A DNA stretch of 64,000 bases from Kerstersia gyiorum (GCF_004216755.1 NZ_SGWZ01000002.1:1-64000); one strand, 5' to 3'; shown: positions 28,854 through 37,764, counted from the first letter of the stretch. Notes: generated by a model from the letters alone, not told the origin. Program-made: numbers and translations.

Positions 28854-28871
28854 GTGAAGCAGGCATGACGG
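28854..28871 (-). promoter_or_regulatory. Pho-box-like site upstream of plc1
   Basis: On the minus strand CCGTCAT-GCCT-GCTTCAC, two 7-base half-sites with a 4-base gap as in PhoB boxes (consensus CTGTCAT). The first half matches 6 of 7, the second is weak. A CATATG -10-like hexamer follows 13 bases later. A similar block precedes the phosphodiesterase-like gene. Confidence 0.4.
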
Positions 28872-28921
28872 CGAAGGCAAAAATCCTGATCGTCTAATCA
28901 AGTATTTTTCAATGTGCCAGA

Positions 28922-28972
28922 ATAAAAAAAGCAGGCAGCCAGCCCGGCCTGAGGGGACGGGAGGCTGCCTGC
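28922..28972 (-). terminator. Terminator of the plc2 transcript
   Basis: On the minus strand GCAGGCAGCC, a 22-base loop, GGCTGCCTGC and a run of seven T. A second small hairpin with a T tract (CTTGAT/ATCAGG then ATTTTTG, about 28901-28880) follows. Paralog 1 must have its own promoter. Confidence 0.85.
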
Positions 28973-29056
28973 AAAGCCGCCGCCGCCAGTTTGGCGGGTG
29001 CCTTTCGGGCGACGGCGGAAGGGGACGAATAAACTTTGAAGGGATGGGCTGGCGGA

Positions 29057-31240
29057 TCAGGCGTGGCCCATGGCCGGGTCGCTGATGGCGTCGCGGCCGG
29101 TTTCGACACGGCCGGCGTAGCGGCGGCTCCAGCCGGCGGCGCCATCCACGGTGACCGTGAAGTCATACCAGTGGCCGCAGTCCGACAGGTCCCAATGCTG
29201 CTCTGCCAGGCTCAGCGCAGCGACGTCCAGCTCCCACGACGCATCGGCGAAATAGGCATTGGCCTGGATGCGTGCGCGGAAATCGGTGTTGCCGCGGTTG
29301 AGGACTTGCAGATAGACATTACCGTTGGCGATGTCGTAGCACACACGGACTTCCGGGTTGACGGCCTCAGGCAGCGCCAGTTCGTTCACATTGCCCTGGA
29401 AGTGGCGATGGAAGCCGTTGGGGCCCAGCACCCAGAGGTCGTAGGCGCCACTGTCCTGTTCCACCGTGTTCCAGAAGCCGTTGAGCTGTTTGCCCGGTTC
29501 CACGGTGTAGCGACGCGGCACGCGATCCAGGTGCAGCTTGTCATAAACGTGGAAGACGCCGGCCTGGGTGCCTGTGTTGGAGAACATCAGCCAGATGCCG
29601 CCAGCCGAGACATCGGCGCGGGCGCTGGTGTGCATTTCATAGGGCAGCGCGCGCGACGGGCGGATGGCCAGCGGTTGTACCGGTAGCGATTGGTTGTTGA
29701 CGCTGGGCACGGGCACCTGGGACAGACTGCCCTGGGCGGCGCGAATTTGATCGACTGCCTGCTTTTCCAGCTTGACCAGTTCCGGTAGCGGGCCGTTGTT
29801 GGGAGTGGAGAAATCAAAGCAGCTGCTCAAGTCACCCAGCACGGCGCGACGCCACGGGCTGATATTGGTTTCCGGCACACCGAAGCGTGCTTCCAGGAAG
29901 CGCAGCACGGAAGTGTGGTCGAATGCCTGGGAGTTGACCCAGCCGCCGCGGCTCCAGGGCGACACGACATACATGGGCACGCGCGGGCCGGGGCCGTAGA
30001 CCTTGCCGTCCGGGCCATCCTGGCGCGACGCGACCAGGTGGTGGTCCAGCGTGGAATCCACGGTGGTATCGCCGATCAGGTTGCCGTCGGCATCCATGGA
30101 AGGCGCCGCAGGCGGCGGCACGTGGTCGAAGAAGCCATCGTTCTCGTCGAAGTTGATGAGCAGGACGGTCTTGCTCCATACCTCGGGGTTGGCGGTCAGC
30201 GCATCCAGGACTTCGGAGATATACCACGCGCCCTGGATCGGGCTGGAAGGCCCGGGGTGTTCGGAATACGTGGCCGGCGCGACGATCCAGGATACCTGCG
30301 GCAGCGTGCCGTTGGCGACGTCGTCGCGCAGGGATTGCAGGAAGCCGCCATCGGGCATGGTGTTGGCCACACCCTTGTAGAGCGGGTTGGCCGCGTCGAA
30401 GGCGGGTTCCCAGGCGGGGTAGGGGCTGCCGTTGCTCTGGTTGCCGTGCTGCTCATTGGCACGGCGGTACTGGCGGAAACCGGCCAGCGAGTTGTCGGTG
30501 AAGTTGTCCGGCAGGTTCTGGTAGAGCTTCCAGCTGACGCCCGCTTCCTGCAGGCGCTCGGGGTAGGTGGTCCAGGTCCAGCCGCTGCTGGACGAACCCA
30601 GCGAGTCGTCCTGGTTCTGGGTCGAGGGGCCGCCGTGCGTGCCTTGCGGATCGTTGGTGCCGGTCCACAGGAACAGGCGGTTGGTGTTGGTGCCGCCGTG
30701 GGTGGAACAGTGATAGGCATCACAGATCGTGAAGGCATCGGCCAGGGCAACCTGGAACGCAACTTCCTGTTCCTTGAAGTAACCCATGGAGGTGTTGGTC
30801 TTGTGACGTGGCCATTGTTCCATGCGGCCGCTGTCCCAGGCCTTCTGGGCATCCGGGTAGTTGTGCGGCGTGCCGCTGACGCGCTGGGCGTTGCCTTGCT
30901 CGCTATTCAGGTGATAAGGCAGGACGATGCGGCTGCCATTGGACTGCTCCCAGACGCTGCGGCCTTCGGGCAGCGGAATGGTGATGCGGTCGGCAAAGCC
31001 GCGCACGCCGGGAAGCGTGCCGAAGTAGTTGTCGAAAGACCGGTTTTCCTGCATCAGGATGACGACGTATTCGACGTCATTGATGGTGCCGGTGCGGTTG
31101 TTGGCCGGAATGGCCAGCGCCTTGCGGATCGCGGGCGGGAAGGCGGCCAGGGCCGCGCTGCCGCCTGCGCCGTACAGGGCGCTGCGCAGGAAGTGCCGCT
31201 TGGGAGCGGAAGTGGGGGCGTTGTTCTTTGCCATGGTCAT
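29057..31240 (-). CDS. Phosphocholine-type phospholipase C, paralog 2
   Basis: A 727-residue paralog of the gene at 26613, alike over the whole length. The N-terminus again has a Lys-Arg Tat-like motif (PKRHFLRSALYGAGGSAALA). Catalytic segments: MQENRSFDNYFGTLPGV, GGTNTNRLFLWTGTNDP, FDENDGFFDHVPPPAAPS. The C-terminal half is more divergent than the catalytic part, suggesting different surface or substrate preference. Start ATG at 31240 (MTMAKNN) or 31234. It lies 23 bases after the small lipoprotein gene and is probably last in an operon with it and the phosphodiesterase-like gene. Confidence 0.92.
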   Translation of the reverse strand: MTMAKNNAPTSAPKRHFLRSALYGAGGSAALAAFPPAIRKALAIPANNRTGTINDVEYVVILMQENRSFDNYFGTLPGVRGFADRITIPLPEGRSVWEQSNGSRIVLPYHLNSEQGNAQRVSGTPHNYPDAQKAWDSGRMEQWPRHKTNTSMGYFKEQEVAFQVALADAFTICDAYHCSTHGGTNTNRLFLWTGTNDPQGTHGGPSTQNQDDSLGSSSSGWTWTTYPERLQEAGVSWKLYQNLPDNFTDNSLAGFRQYRRANEQHGNQSNGSPYPAWEPAFDAANPLYKGVANTMPDGGFLQSLRDDVANGTLPQVSWIVAPATYSEHPGPSSPIQGAWYISEVLDALTANPEVWSKTVLLINFDENDGFFDHVPPPAAPSMDADGNLIGDTTVDSTLDHHLVASRQDGPDGKVYGPGPRVPMYVVSPWSRGGWVNSQAFDHTSVLRFLEARFGVPETNISPWRRAVLGDLSSCFDFSTPNNGPLPELVKLEKQAVDQIRAAQGSLSQVPVPSVNNQSLPVQPLAIRPSRALPYEMHTSARADVSAGGIWLMFSNTGTQAGVFHVYDKLHLDRVPRRYTVEPGKQLNGFWNTVEQDSGAYDLWVLGPNGFHRHFQGNVNELALPEAVNPEVRVCYDIANGNVYLQVLNRGNTDFRARIQANAYFADASWELDVAALSLAEQHWDLSDCGHWYDFTVTVDGAAGWSRRYAGRVETGRDAISDPAMGHA

Positions 31241-31263
31241 CGTATTCAGCTGTGGCCGCTCGC

Positions 31264-31473
31264 TCAGGGGGCGCAACGCAGTTCGGGGCGCGGCGTTTCC
31301 GGATCGGTGGGGTTGGTGGGCGTTTCGGGGTCGCCGCCGTTGCCATTGCCATTGCCGTTATCGTCGTCGCTGCCGCCACCGCCGCAGGCGGCCAGCAGGG
31401 TGATCAGTGCCGCGGAAGCCAGTGCCATGGGAACCCGGCGCAGCCAGGCAGGAGTGTGGGTAGAGAGGGTCAT
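31264..31473 (-). CDS. Small lipoprotein with DPETP-repeat linker
   Basis: A 69-residue precursor with a lipoprotein signal (hydrophobic ALASAALITLLAAC, acylated Cys at residue 30). The mature part is only 40 residues: Gly/Ser, DDD, alternating Asn-Gly, then DPETPTNPTDPETP and PELRCAP. No folded domain is present. Its linker resembles the one after the lipid anchor of the next gene upstream (DPAQPTDPETPQEP). It is either a true small surface lipoprotein or the stump of a larger one. It lies 14 bases after the phosphodiesterase-like stop, in the same operon. Confidence 0.7.
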   Translation of the reverse strand: MTLSTHTPAWLRRVPMALASAALITLLAACGGGGSDDDNGNGNGNGGDPETPTNPTDPETPRPELRCAP

Positions 31474-31487
31474 GATCTTTGCTCGCT

Positions 31488-33485
31488 TTATTGCAGGAGT
31501 TCGCGCACGGATTTGCCGGACAGGGCCAGGGAACGGATTTCTTCCTCGCTCAGGGCGCGGCCCCAGAACGTCAGGTCGGAGAAGTCCATGGTGTAGGCGC
31601 CTTTTTCATAGCTGCCCAGCACGTTGTAGGTACCCTTGCCGTCTTCGTTCAGGCCGAAGTGGGCGCCCAGGACACCCGCCAGCTTGCTCAGGTCGACCGC
31701 GCCGGTGGACGTCGAGCGCACGCTCAGGCCGTTGGTCGGGTCAAAGACCGCTGCCGTCATTTTCTTGCTGGTCTTGTCGATGCTGAACAGCAGGTAGGCC
31801 CATTCGTTGGGCGTGAAATAGAAGCCGTTCAGGTCGGCGCGGCCGCTGCCGCCGATGTTGAAGCGGACTTCATTGCCGTTCCACTGGGCGATGGTGATGC
31901 CGGCGTTGCCGCCACTGTTGTAGTCCTTGTTCGCGACGATGGGCTTGTCGTTGGCATCGCCCTTGGAGCGGTACCACAGGCCGATGGTGACGGCATCCAG
32001 CGAGTCCAGGCTGCCGGCCGGGTATTCGAGCTTGTAGCCGCCCAGATTGATGTTCTCGCTGCGGCGGTCCTTGCGCTCGGCACGGAAAGCCTTGCCGAAG
32101 GGGCCGTCATCCAGGAACACCGGTTGCTGTGAACCATCGAACGGCACGATCTGGGTCTGGCCGCCGATGTCGTTGATGTTCTGGTCGAACGAGTAATGCA
32201 TCAGCACGCCTACCTTCAGGCTGGGCATGAGCAGCACGGGCTTGGTGTACGGAATCTGCGTGCTGATGGACAGCGAGCTGTCGTCGGCGCGGATTTCGTA
32301 GTTCAAGGTATGCAGGCCATCTTCCTCGAAGGCGAAGCTGTCGTCGGTGTACTCGCTGGTGCCGGACTCGAGCGTGGCCAGCACTTCGCCGTCGCGCAGG
32401 AGGGTGACATTGCCGGCGGGCTGGCCTACGGTCGTCCAGGAGATGGTGACGCTCTTGTAGTCTTCCGCCGGCGTGGCGCGGGGGCGGCGCAGCGCACCCG
32501 GCGCGGCAAGGTTGCTGCCCGACAGGGCAGGCATGCCGCTGGCGGCATCGAGGTGGGCCAGGACGGTAGGCGCGAGGTCGGCTGCCGATGGCAGAGTTTC
32601 CCAGGCGTTGTCCCAGGCGGCATTCAGGTCCACGGCCTGCTGGTCAGCACCCAGGATGGTGGGCAGGCTGGTGGCGTAGAAGGTGGTCTTGCTGCTGGTG
32701 CGCGGCAGGCCATCGTAATTACCGCCGTCCCCCAGGCCGGCAGCCGAGGTCACGATGACTTGCCAGTCTTCGCCGCTGTGCTGGCGCTGGCGTTCGCGCA
32801 CGGCGTCCAGCAAGCTGCCCAGCGCCTTGTCGGTCTGCTCGACAGTGGCCTTGTAGGTGGCGCTGCTGGCCGGGCCGCGCAGATTGGCCAGCGGCGCGGC
32901 GAACTGGGCCAGCACGACATCGTAGCCGGAGGAAATCATCTGGCCGGCGGCATCGGTAACACAGGCGTCGATCTGGGCGCAGTCCGTGAGTGTATCCAGG
33001 TAGCCCGCGCTGCGCTCGGCGCTCAGCAGGCTGGCCAGGCTGGCGCTGTGCACGGCGCTGCCGGTCTTGCTGCCGGGCAGGGTGTTCTTGACCTGTTCGA
33101 ACAGGGTGGTGGCGCGGCTTTGCTGGTTCAGGGCGTCGGATCGCACCTCATGCACGGTGGCCCAGGAGCCCGTCAGCAGCGTGGCCCAACCCGGGGTGAG
33201 CAGCGTGGGTTGCTGCGTGCCGGTTTCCAGGGTGCCACCGGTCCAGGCGCGGCTCAGCGTCAGCGACGCCAGATTGGGCAGGCGATTCTGCTCGATCCCG
33301 GCCAGCAAGGCGTCGTAGCGTACGCCGTCCATGCCGATGACCAGGGTCTTGGGCTGGCGCGGCTCTTGCGGCGTTTCCGGGTCGGTAGGCTGGGCGGGGT
33401 CCGAATCGTTGCTGGAACCGCAACCCGCCAGCGCGAACGCGGCGACCAGGCAGTAAACCAGCTTCTTCATGTGTGCGAGGGGCAT
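31488..33485 (-). CDS. Lipoprotein of the type I phosphodiesterase/nucleotide pyrophosphatase superfamily with LamG-like C-terminus, probably degenerate
   Basis: A 665-residue lipoprotein (lipobox FALAGC, Cys22), a Pro/Asp/Glu linker, then an alkaline-phosphatase-superfamily domain (about 46-340). The first metal Asp is kept (VIGMDGVRYDALL, Asp53), as is the nucleophile Thr (LLTPGWATLLTG, Thr97). The later metal ligands are gone: where the family has a DHG triplet this protein has VTSAAGLGDGG (about 245-255), and the Asp/His metal segment reads QFAAPLANLRG. A beta-sandwich linker (about 370-430) and a concanavalin/LamG-like domain (about 440-665, LDAVTIGLWYRSKGD) follow. Start 33485 has GGAG at proper spacing. 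It may bind ligands rather than hydrolyse them. Confidence 0.8.
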   Translation of the reverse strand: MPLAHMKKLVYCLVAAFALAGCGSSNDSDPAQPTDPETPQEPRQPKTLVIGMDGVRYDALLAGIEQNRLPNLASLTLSRAWTGGTLETGTQQPTLLTPGWATLLTGSWATVHEVRSDALNQQSRATTLFEQVKNTLPGSKTGSAVHSASLASLLSAERSAGYLDTLTDCAQIDACVTDAAGQMISSGYDVVLAQFAAPLANLRGPASSATYKATVEQTDKALGSLLDAVRERQRQHSGEDWQVIVTSAAGLGDGGNYDGLPRTSSKTTFYATSLPTILGADQQAVDLNAAWDNAWETLPSAADLAPTVLAHLDAASGMPALSGSNLAAPGALRRPRATPAEDYKSVTISWTTVGQPAGNVTLLRDGEVLATLESGTSEYTDDSFAFEEDGLHTLNYEIRADDSSLSISTQIPYTKPVLLMPSLKVGVLMHYSFDQNINDIGGQTQIVPFDGSQQPVFLDDGPFGKAFRAERKDRRSENINLGGYKLEYPAGSLDSLDAVTIGLWYRSKGDANDKPIVANKDYNSGGNAGITIAQWNGNEVRFNIGGSGRADLNGFYFTPNEWAYLLFSIDKTSKKMTAAVFDPTNGLSVRSTSTGAVDLSKLAGVLGAHFGLNEDGKGTYNVLGSYEKGAYTMDFSDLTFWGRALSEEEIRSLALSGKSVRELLQ

Positions 33486-33548
33486 TTCGTCATCTCCAAT
33501 CACAGACCCGAGAAAGGCCTGTACGGGGAGCAATGCTCGCCCCTGGGG

Positions 33549-33566
33549 ATGAAGCCCCCATGACGG
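33549..33566 (-). promoter_or_regulatory. Pho-box-like site upstream of the phosphodiesterase-like gene
   Basis: On the minus strand CCGTCAT-GGGG-GCTTCAT, the same half-site order and spacing as the site before plc1, about 64 bases before the start codon. Wider similarity runs from the preceding hairpin through this block. Confidence 0.4.
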
Positions 33567-33574
33567 GACAAACA

Positions 33575-33602
33575 AAAATCCCGATCATCTGATCGGGATT
33601 TT
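33575..33602 (-). terminator. Terminator after the LysR gene
   Basis: AAAATCCCGATC / GATCGGGATTTT, 12 perfect pairs with an ATCT loop and T/A tracts on both sides; it ends the LysR transcript and insulates the phosphodiesterase-like operon. Confidence 0.85.
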
Positions 33603-33775
33603 GTGGCTATGGCCTCCTGGTGCAGGCCAGGCAGAGGGGAGAGGGCGCTTGCCAGGCCATTGCCGGGCAACTGGCCGTATCATATGACTGTCGTGGAAAT
33701 GCAACATTTCCAGCTGTCTGAACCGGCAGCGCCGCAGCCTGAGCGCCACGACTGGCGATAGCTGGCCAGTCAGGC

Positions 33776-34645
33776 TCAGTGATCGGGCAGCGGCGTGACC
33801 AGTTCCAGGAAGCGCGCGATGCTCTGCACCTGCATGCGTTCCTTGAGGCAGTACAGGTATTCCTCGGTCTGGATATCGGCATCGGCGATATCCAGACAGA
33901 CCAGATCCGGATGGGGCGGCGCTTCGTGCGCCGGGATCAGGCAGCAGCCCAGGCCGTGCACGACTGCCTGGATGATGGCTTCGCGATTGGCAATTTCCAG
34001 GATCTCCGCCGGCTGCACGCCAGCGCGTTCCAGCAGGCGCTCGGATACCTTGCGTGTCATGGAGCCCGGTTCGCGCTGCAGCAGCGTTTCCGGCGCGATA
34101 TCGGCCAGATGTACGTTGCCGCGCCGCGCCAGGCGGTGGTCGCGCCGCACGGCCAGGCGCAGGTCGTCGCGCGCCAGGGTGACGCGATGCAGCTCCGGGC
34201 CTTCGGCGCGCACGGAGGAACTGGCCAGTTCCAACTGGTAGTCGCGCAGCGCCTGCAGCACCGATTGCGAGTTGGCGACGCTCAGGCTGAGCGAGATGCC
34301 GGGAAACTGGGAGCGGTAGCGCGCAATGACGGGCATCAGGTAGTAGGGGCCGGTCAGTCCGAGCCGCAGAGAACCGTGGCTGAGCGCACTGGCGTCACGC
34401 AGGTGGAAGGCGATTTCCAGTTCCTTTTGCACCAGTTGCTCGGCCATGGGCAGCAGCCGCCTGCCGTCTTCGCTGAGTTGCAGCGCCCGGCCGCGGCGGT
34501 GGAACAATTCCAGTCCGTAGCGTGCTTCCAGCGACTTCAACTGGCCGGTGACCGTCGGCTGGCTGACGCCAAGCTGTTGCGCGGCGCGCGTGACATTGCC
34601 GGCGCGGGCGACGGCATAAAAAGACTTGAGTTCCGTAATGAGCAT
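33776..34645 (-). CDS. LysR-type regulator associated with aminoethylphosphonate transport
   Basis: A 289-residue LysR protein: N-terminal winged helix (ITELKSFYAVARAGNVTRAA, GVSQPTVTGQLKSLE) and a periplasmic-binding-protein-like sensor domain from about residue 90. It is divergent from a 2-aminoethylphosphonate-type ABC transporter, and resembles the LysR subfamily found beside phosphonate genes. It probably activates the transporter when the substrate or a breakdown product binds. An inverted repeat in the shared spacer is a candidate site. The start at 34645 was chosen because the 33 residues before it are not LysR-like. Confidence 0.85.
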   Translation of the reverse strand: MLITELKSFYAVARAGNVTRAAQQLGVSQPTVTGQLKSLEARYGLELFHRRGRALQLSEDGRRLLPMAEQLVQKELEIAFHLRDASALSHGSLRLGLTGPYYLMPVIARYRSQFPGISLSLSVANSQSVLQALRDYQLELASSSVRAEGPELHRVTLARDDLRLAVRRDHRLARRGNVHLADIAPETLLQREPGSMTRKVSERLLERAGVQPAEILEIANREAIIQAVVHGLGCCLIPAHEAPPHPDLVCLDIADADIQTEEYLYCLKERMQVQSIARFLELVTPLPDH

Positions 34646-34797
34646 GTCTACAGGCCCTAAGGCGGTGCCAGGGCTGCGGAAATGCAGCCAGTTTGGCCGA
34701 CAGTGTAGCGCTGGCGCCGCTGATTCCGGCCCGGCTAGCGCCATCGGGCCAGTCCGGCAAGAAAAAATGCGATGGGCTTATCAGCGTATTTCTATTT

Positions 34798-34817
34798 GGT
34801 GTCACATTCTTTACACC
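34798..34817. promoter_or_regulatory. Candidate LysR binding site before the ABC transporter
   Basis: Inverted repeat GGTGT-N10-ACACC, 24 bases before the ATPase start codon and between the divergent genes. It is T-N11-A compatible, as LysR sites usually are. Binding is inferred. Confidence 0.35.
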
Positions 34818-34840
34818 TGGGCTGCCCATACTGCACCCTC

Positions 34841-35944
34841 ATGAATACGCCGAAACATTCCCAGAACGAACCGCCGCCGAGCTTTCTTTCGCTGCGGGAC
34901 ATCAGTCTGTCCTATGGACCCACGCGGGTGCTCAACGATGTGTCCCTGGATGTCACGGCAGGTGAAATGCTTTGCCTGCTGGGACCATCCGGTTGCGGCA
35001 AAACGACGTTGCTGCGGGTGATCGCCGGTCTGGCGCGCCAGGACCAGGGCAGTCTCAAGCTGGCAGGTAGGGATATTTCCCGCGCCGCGCCCCAGGAACG
35101 CAACTACGGCATTGTGTTCCAGTCCTATGCGCTGTTCCCCAACCTGACCGTGGCCGCCAACGTGGCCTATGGGCTCAGCTCGCGCCATGGCGATCGGGAT
35201 GCCGTGGCGCGCCGTGTCGAGGAAATGCTGGATCTGGTCGGTCTGCCCGGTTCGGGCCGCAAGTATCCCGGCCAGTTGTCCGGCGGCCAGCAACAGCGCG
35301 TTGCCCTGGCGCGCGCCCTGGCACCGGCGCCCATGCTGCTGTTGCTCGACGAGCCTATGTCTGCGCTGGATGCCAAGGTGCGCGAACACCTGCGCAGCGA
35401 ACTGCGCAGCCTGCAGCGCCGCCTGTCGGTGACGACCATCATGGTGACGCACGACCAGGAAGAAGCGATGTCCATGGCCGACCGCATTGCCGTCATGAAC
35501 CGGGGTAACCTGGAACAGGTCGGCACGCCGCGTGAACTGTACCGGCACCCGGCCTCCAGCTTTATTGCGGGCTTCATCGGCGAAGCCAACTGGTTGCCGT
35601 ACGAACGGCTGACCGACGGGCGCGTGTCCATCGGCCGCTGGACCGCGCAAACCGCGAATGATCTGGAATTGCCGCGCGGGCGCCTGTTCGCGCGTCCCGA
35701 AGCGGTCCGCATCCTGCCGGGCGGCACGCTGCCGTCCGGCGACAACGTGTTCGCCGCCGAGATCCAGGACGGCATTTTCCTGGGGCGCCAGTACCGCTTG
35801 AGGCTGGCGCTGGAAGGCGTGCCTGGCGTCGATCTGCATGCCTTCGTCAATGCCGAGCAGGGCGATGCGTTGCTGGCCCGCACGGCGGCGCGCCGTTGCT
35901 GGCTGAGTATTGCTCCTTCCGCCTTGCGCGCCTACGAGTCATAG
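34841..35944 (+). CDS. phnT: 2-aminoethylphosphonate-type ABC transporter, ATP-binding subunit
   Basis: A 367-residue ATPase: Walker A GPSGCGKTT at 48-56, Q-loop VFQSYALFPNLTV, signature LSGGQQQRVALARAL, Walker B LLLLDEPMSALD, H-loop MVTHDQEEA. A C-terminal TOBE-like regulatory domain follows from about residue 240. The neighbouring fused permease and binding protein match the putative aminoethylphosphonate importer (PhnT2/U2/S2 families). Start 34841 has no visible Shine-Dalgarno sequence; a longer frame from 34772 lacks support. Confidence 0.85.
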   Translation: MNTPKHSQNEPPPSFLSLRDISLSYGPTRVLNDVSLDVTAGEMLCLLGPSGCGKTTLLRVIAGLARQDQGSLKLAGRDISRAAPQERNYGIVFQSYALFPNLTVAANVAYGLSSRHGDRDAVARRVEEMLDLVGLPGSGRKYPGQLSGGQQQRVALARALAPAPMLLLLDEPMSALDAKVREHLRSELRSLQRRLSVTTIMVTHDQEEAMSMADRIAVMNRGNLEQVGTPRELYRHPASSFIAGFIGEANWLPYERLTDGRVSIGRWTAQTANDLELPRGRLFARPEAVRILPGGTLPSGDNVFAAEIQDGIFLGRQYRLRLALEGVPGVDLHAFVNAEQGDALLARTAARRCWLSIAPSALRAYES

Positions 35945-35947
35945 GAC

Positions 35948-37741
35948 ATGAGCGTGGGATCTTCCATCATTCAAGCCGGTCCGCAACAGGACGTGGCGCA
36001 GCGCCCGGATGCCGCCCCTGCTGCGGCGCCTTCCCCCATTCCATTTGCCCGCCTGCCTTCGTCGCCACGCCTGGAAATGCTGGGCCTGAGCAGCCTGCAA
36101 CTGGCCTTGCTGGCCTTCATGCTGATTGCGCTCGTGCTGCCGGTCGGCGCTGTGCTGCTGCGAGCCGTGCAGGATACCAACGGCCAGTGGGCCGGCCTGG
36201 CGCCGCTGCAACAGGCGCTCGATATTCCCGGCTTTGGCTCGATGCTCTGGCGCAGCATGGCCGTGGCGCTGACCACGACCCTGCTGGCGGTGCCGGCTGC
36301 CTATGCCTTTGCCTATGGCCTGGCGCAGACGCGCATGCCGGCCAAGCGCCTGTGGCGTTCGCTCGCTCTCATTCCCTTGCTGGCGCCGTCGCTGCTGCCC
36401 GGTATTGCACTGATCTACCTGGCTGGCAATCAGGGTCTGCTGCGTGACTGGCTGGGCGCAGGAACGGTCTATGGCTTCTGGGGCATCGTCATTGGCGAGG
36501 CCTTCTATATCTTTCCCCACCTCCTGATGGTGCTGACCAGCAGCCTGGCGCTGTCGGACGGCCGTTTGCATGACGCCGCGCGTGCCATGGGGGCGGGGCC
36601 GTGGCGCACGTTCATGACCGTGACTCTGCCCGGAACGCGCCATGCCATCTTCGCTGCCTGCTGCCTGTCCTTCACGCTGGTCATCACTGATTTCGGCGTG
36701 CCCAAGGTCGTCGGCGGCGATTACAACGTGCTGGCCGTGGAGGTCTACAAGGCGGTGGTCGGGCAGCAGAATTTTCCGCGCGGCGCGGCATTCGCCATGC
36801 TGCTGCTGATTCCCGCCATCCTGACGTTCACGGTGGATACCTGGTTGCGCCGGCGCCAGCATTCCTTCCTGGATGGCCGCATCCAGCCCTACCAGCCGCA
36901 GCCGTCCCGGGTGCGCGACAACGCATTCCTGATGCTGGCCGTCGTGATCTGCCTGGGCCTGCTGCTGATTGCCGGTACTGCGGTCTGGGCTTCCTTCATC
37001 CGCATGTGGCCATACAACCTGTCGCTGTCGCTGCGTTCCTATGACTTTGCGAATATGGACGGCGGCGGCTGGCTGGCCTGGCGCAACAGCGTGCAACTGG
37101 GCTTCTGGACGGCGCTGGCGGGAACCATCACGGTATTCCTGGGCGCATGGCTGACAGAGCGCCTGGCGCCCCTGGGCCGGCTGGCGCGCTCCGGCGTGGC
37201 GCTGTTGCATGCCGCGGCGCTGATCCCGATGGCGGTGCCCGGCCTGGTGCTGGGCCTGGGATACATCTTCTTCTTCAACCATCCGGGCAATCCGCTCAAT
37301 GGCTGGTACGGCACGATGGGCCTGCTGGTGCTGTGCACCGTGGCGCACTTCTATACCAGCGCCCACCTGGCTGCGACTTCCGCGCTGGGGCAGTTGGACC
37401 GCGAGTTCGAGTCGGTGTCTGCCTCGCTGGGCGTAGCCCGGCTGCGTACCGGGCTCAAGGTCGTGTTCCCGATGAGCCTGCCGACCGCGCTGGACGTGGC
37501 CCGCTATCTGTTTGTTTCTGCGATGACGACGGTATCTGCCGTGGTGTTCCTCTACCGCCCCGATACCGTGCTGGCATCCGTGGCCGTTCTCAACATGGAT
37601 GACGCCGGTTTCCCTGGCGCTGCGGCCGCCATGTGCACCCTGATCATGATTACCTGCGCCGTCGTATCGCTGCTGCTGTACGGCGCCAGCCGCGCCGTGA
37701 TGGCCCGCACCCAGGCCTGGCGCCGTCCAGCTGGCGATTGA
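35948..37741 (+). CDS. phnU: 2-aminoethylphosphonate-type ABC transporter, fused double permease
   Basis: A 597-residue inner-membrane protein made of two permease units in one chain, each with about six helices and an EAA loop (AARAMGAGPWRTFMTVTLPG near 210, and SASLGVARLRTGLKVVFPMS near 500). Such fused permeases are typical of the iron/phosphonate/thiamine importer group. The first 50 residues are cytoplasmic and Pro/Ala-rich. It starts three bases after the ATPase stop. Confidence 0.87.
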   Translation: MSVGSSIIQAGPQQDVAQRPDAAPAAAPSPIPFARLPSSPRLEMLGLSSLQLALLAFMLIALVLPVGAVLLRAVQDTNGQWAGLAPLQQALDIPGFGSMLWRSMAVALTTTLLAVPAAYAFAYGLAQTRMPAKRLWRSLALIPLLAPSLLPGIALIYLAGNQGLLRDWLGAGTVYGFWGIVIGEAFYIFPHLLMVLTSSLALSDGRLHDAARAMGAGPWRTFMTVTLPGTRHAIFAACCLSFTLVITDFGVPKVVGGDYNVLAVEVYKAVVGQQNFPRGAAFAMLLLIPAILTFTVDTWLRRRQHSFLDGRIQPYQPQPSRVRDNAFLMLAVVICLGLLLIAGTAVWASFIRMWPYNLSLSLRSYDFANMDGGGWLAWRNSVQLGFWTALAGTITVFLGAWLTERLAPLGRLARSGVALLHAAALIPMAVPGLVLGLGYIFFFNHPGNPLNGWYGTMGLLVLCTVAHFYTSAHLAATSALGQLDREFESVSASLGVARLRTGLKVVFPMSLPTALDVARYLFVSAMTTVSAVVFLYRPDTVLASVAVLNMDDAGFPGAAAAMCTLIMITCAVVSLLLYGASRAVMARTQAWRRPAGD

Positions 37742-37764
37742 TGGCCATGTTTTACCCGTCTTCC

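Noticed and set aside
29915..31786. Long plus-strand frame across plc2 and the small lipoprotein gene
   Set aside because: Its Gly/Val/Arg-rich text mirrors the phospholipase genes; a similar shadow lies opposite plc1.
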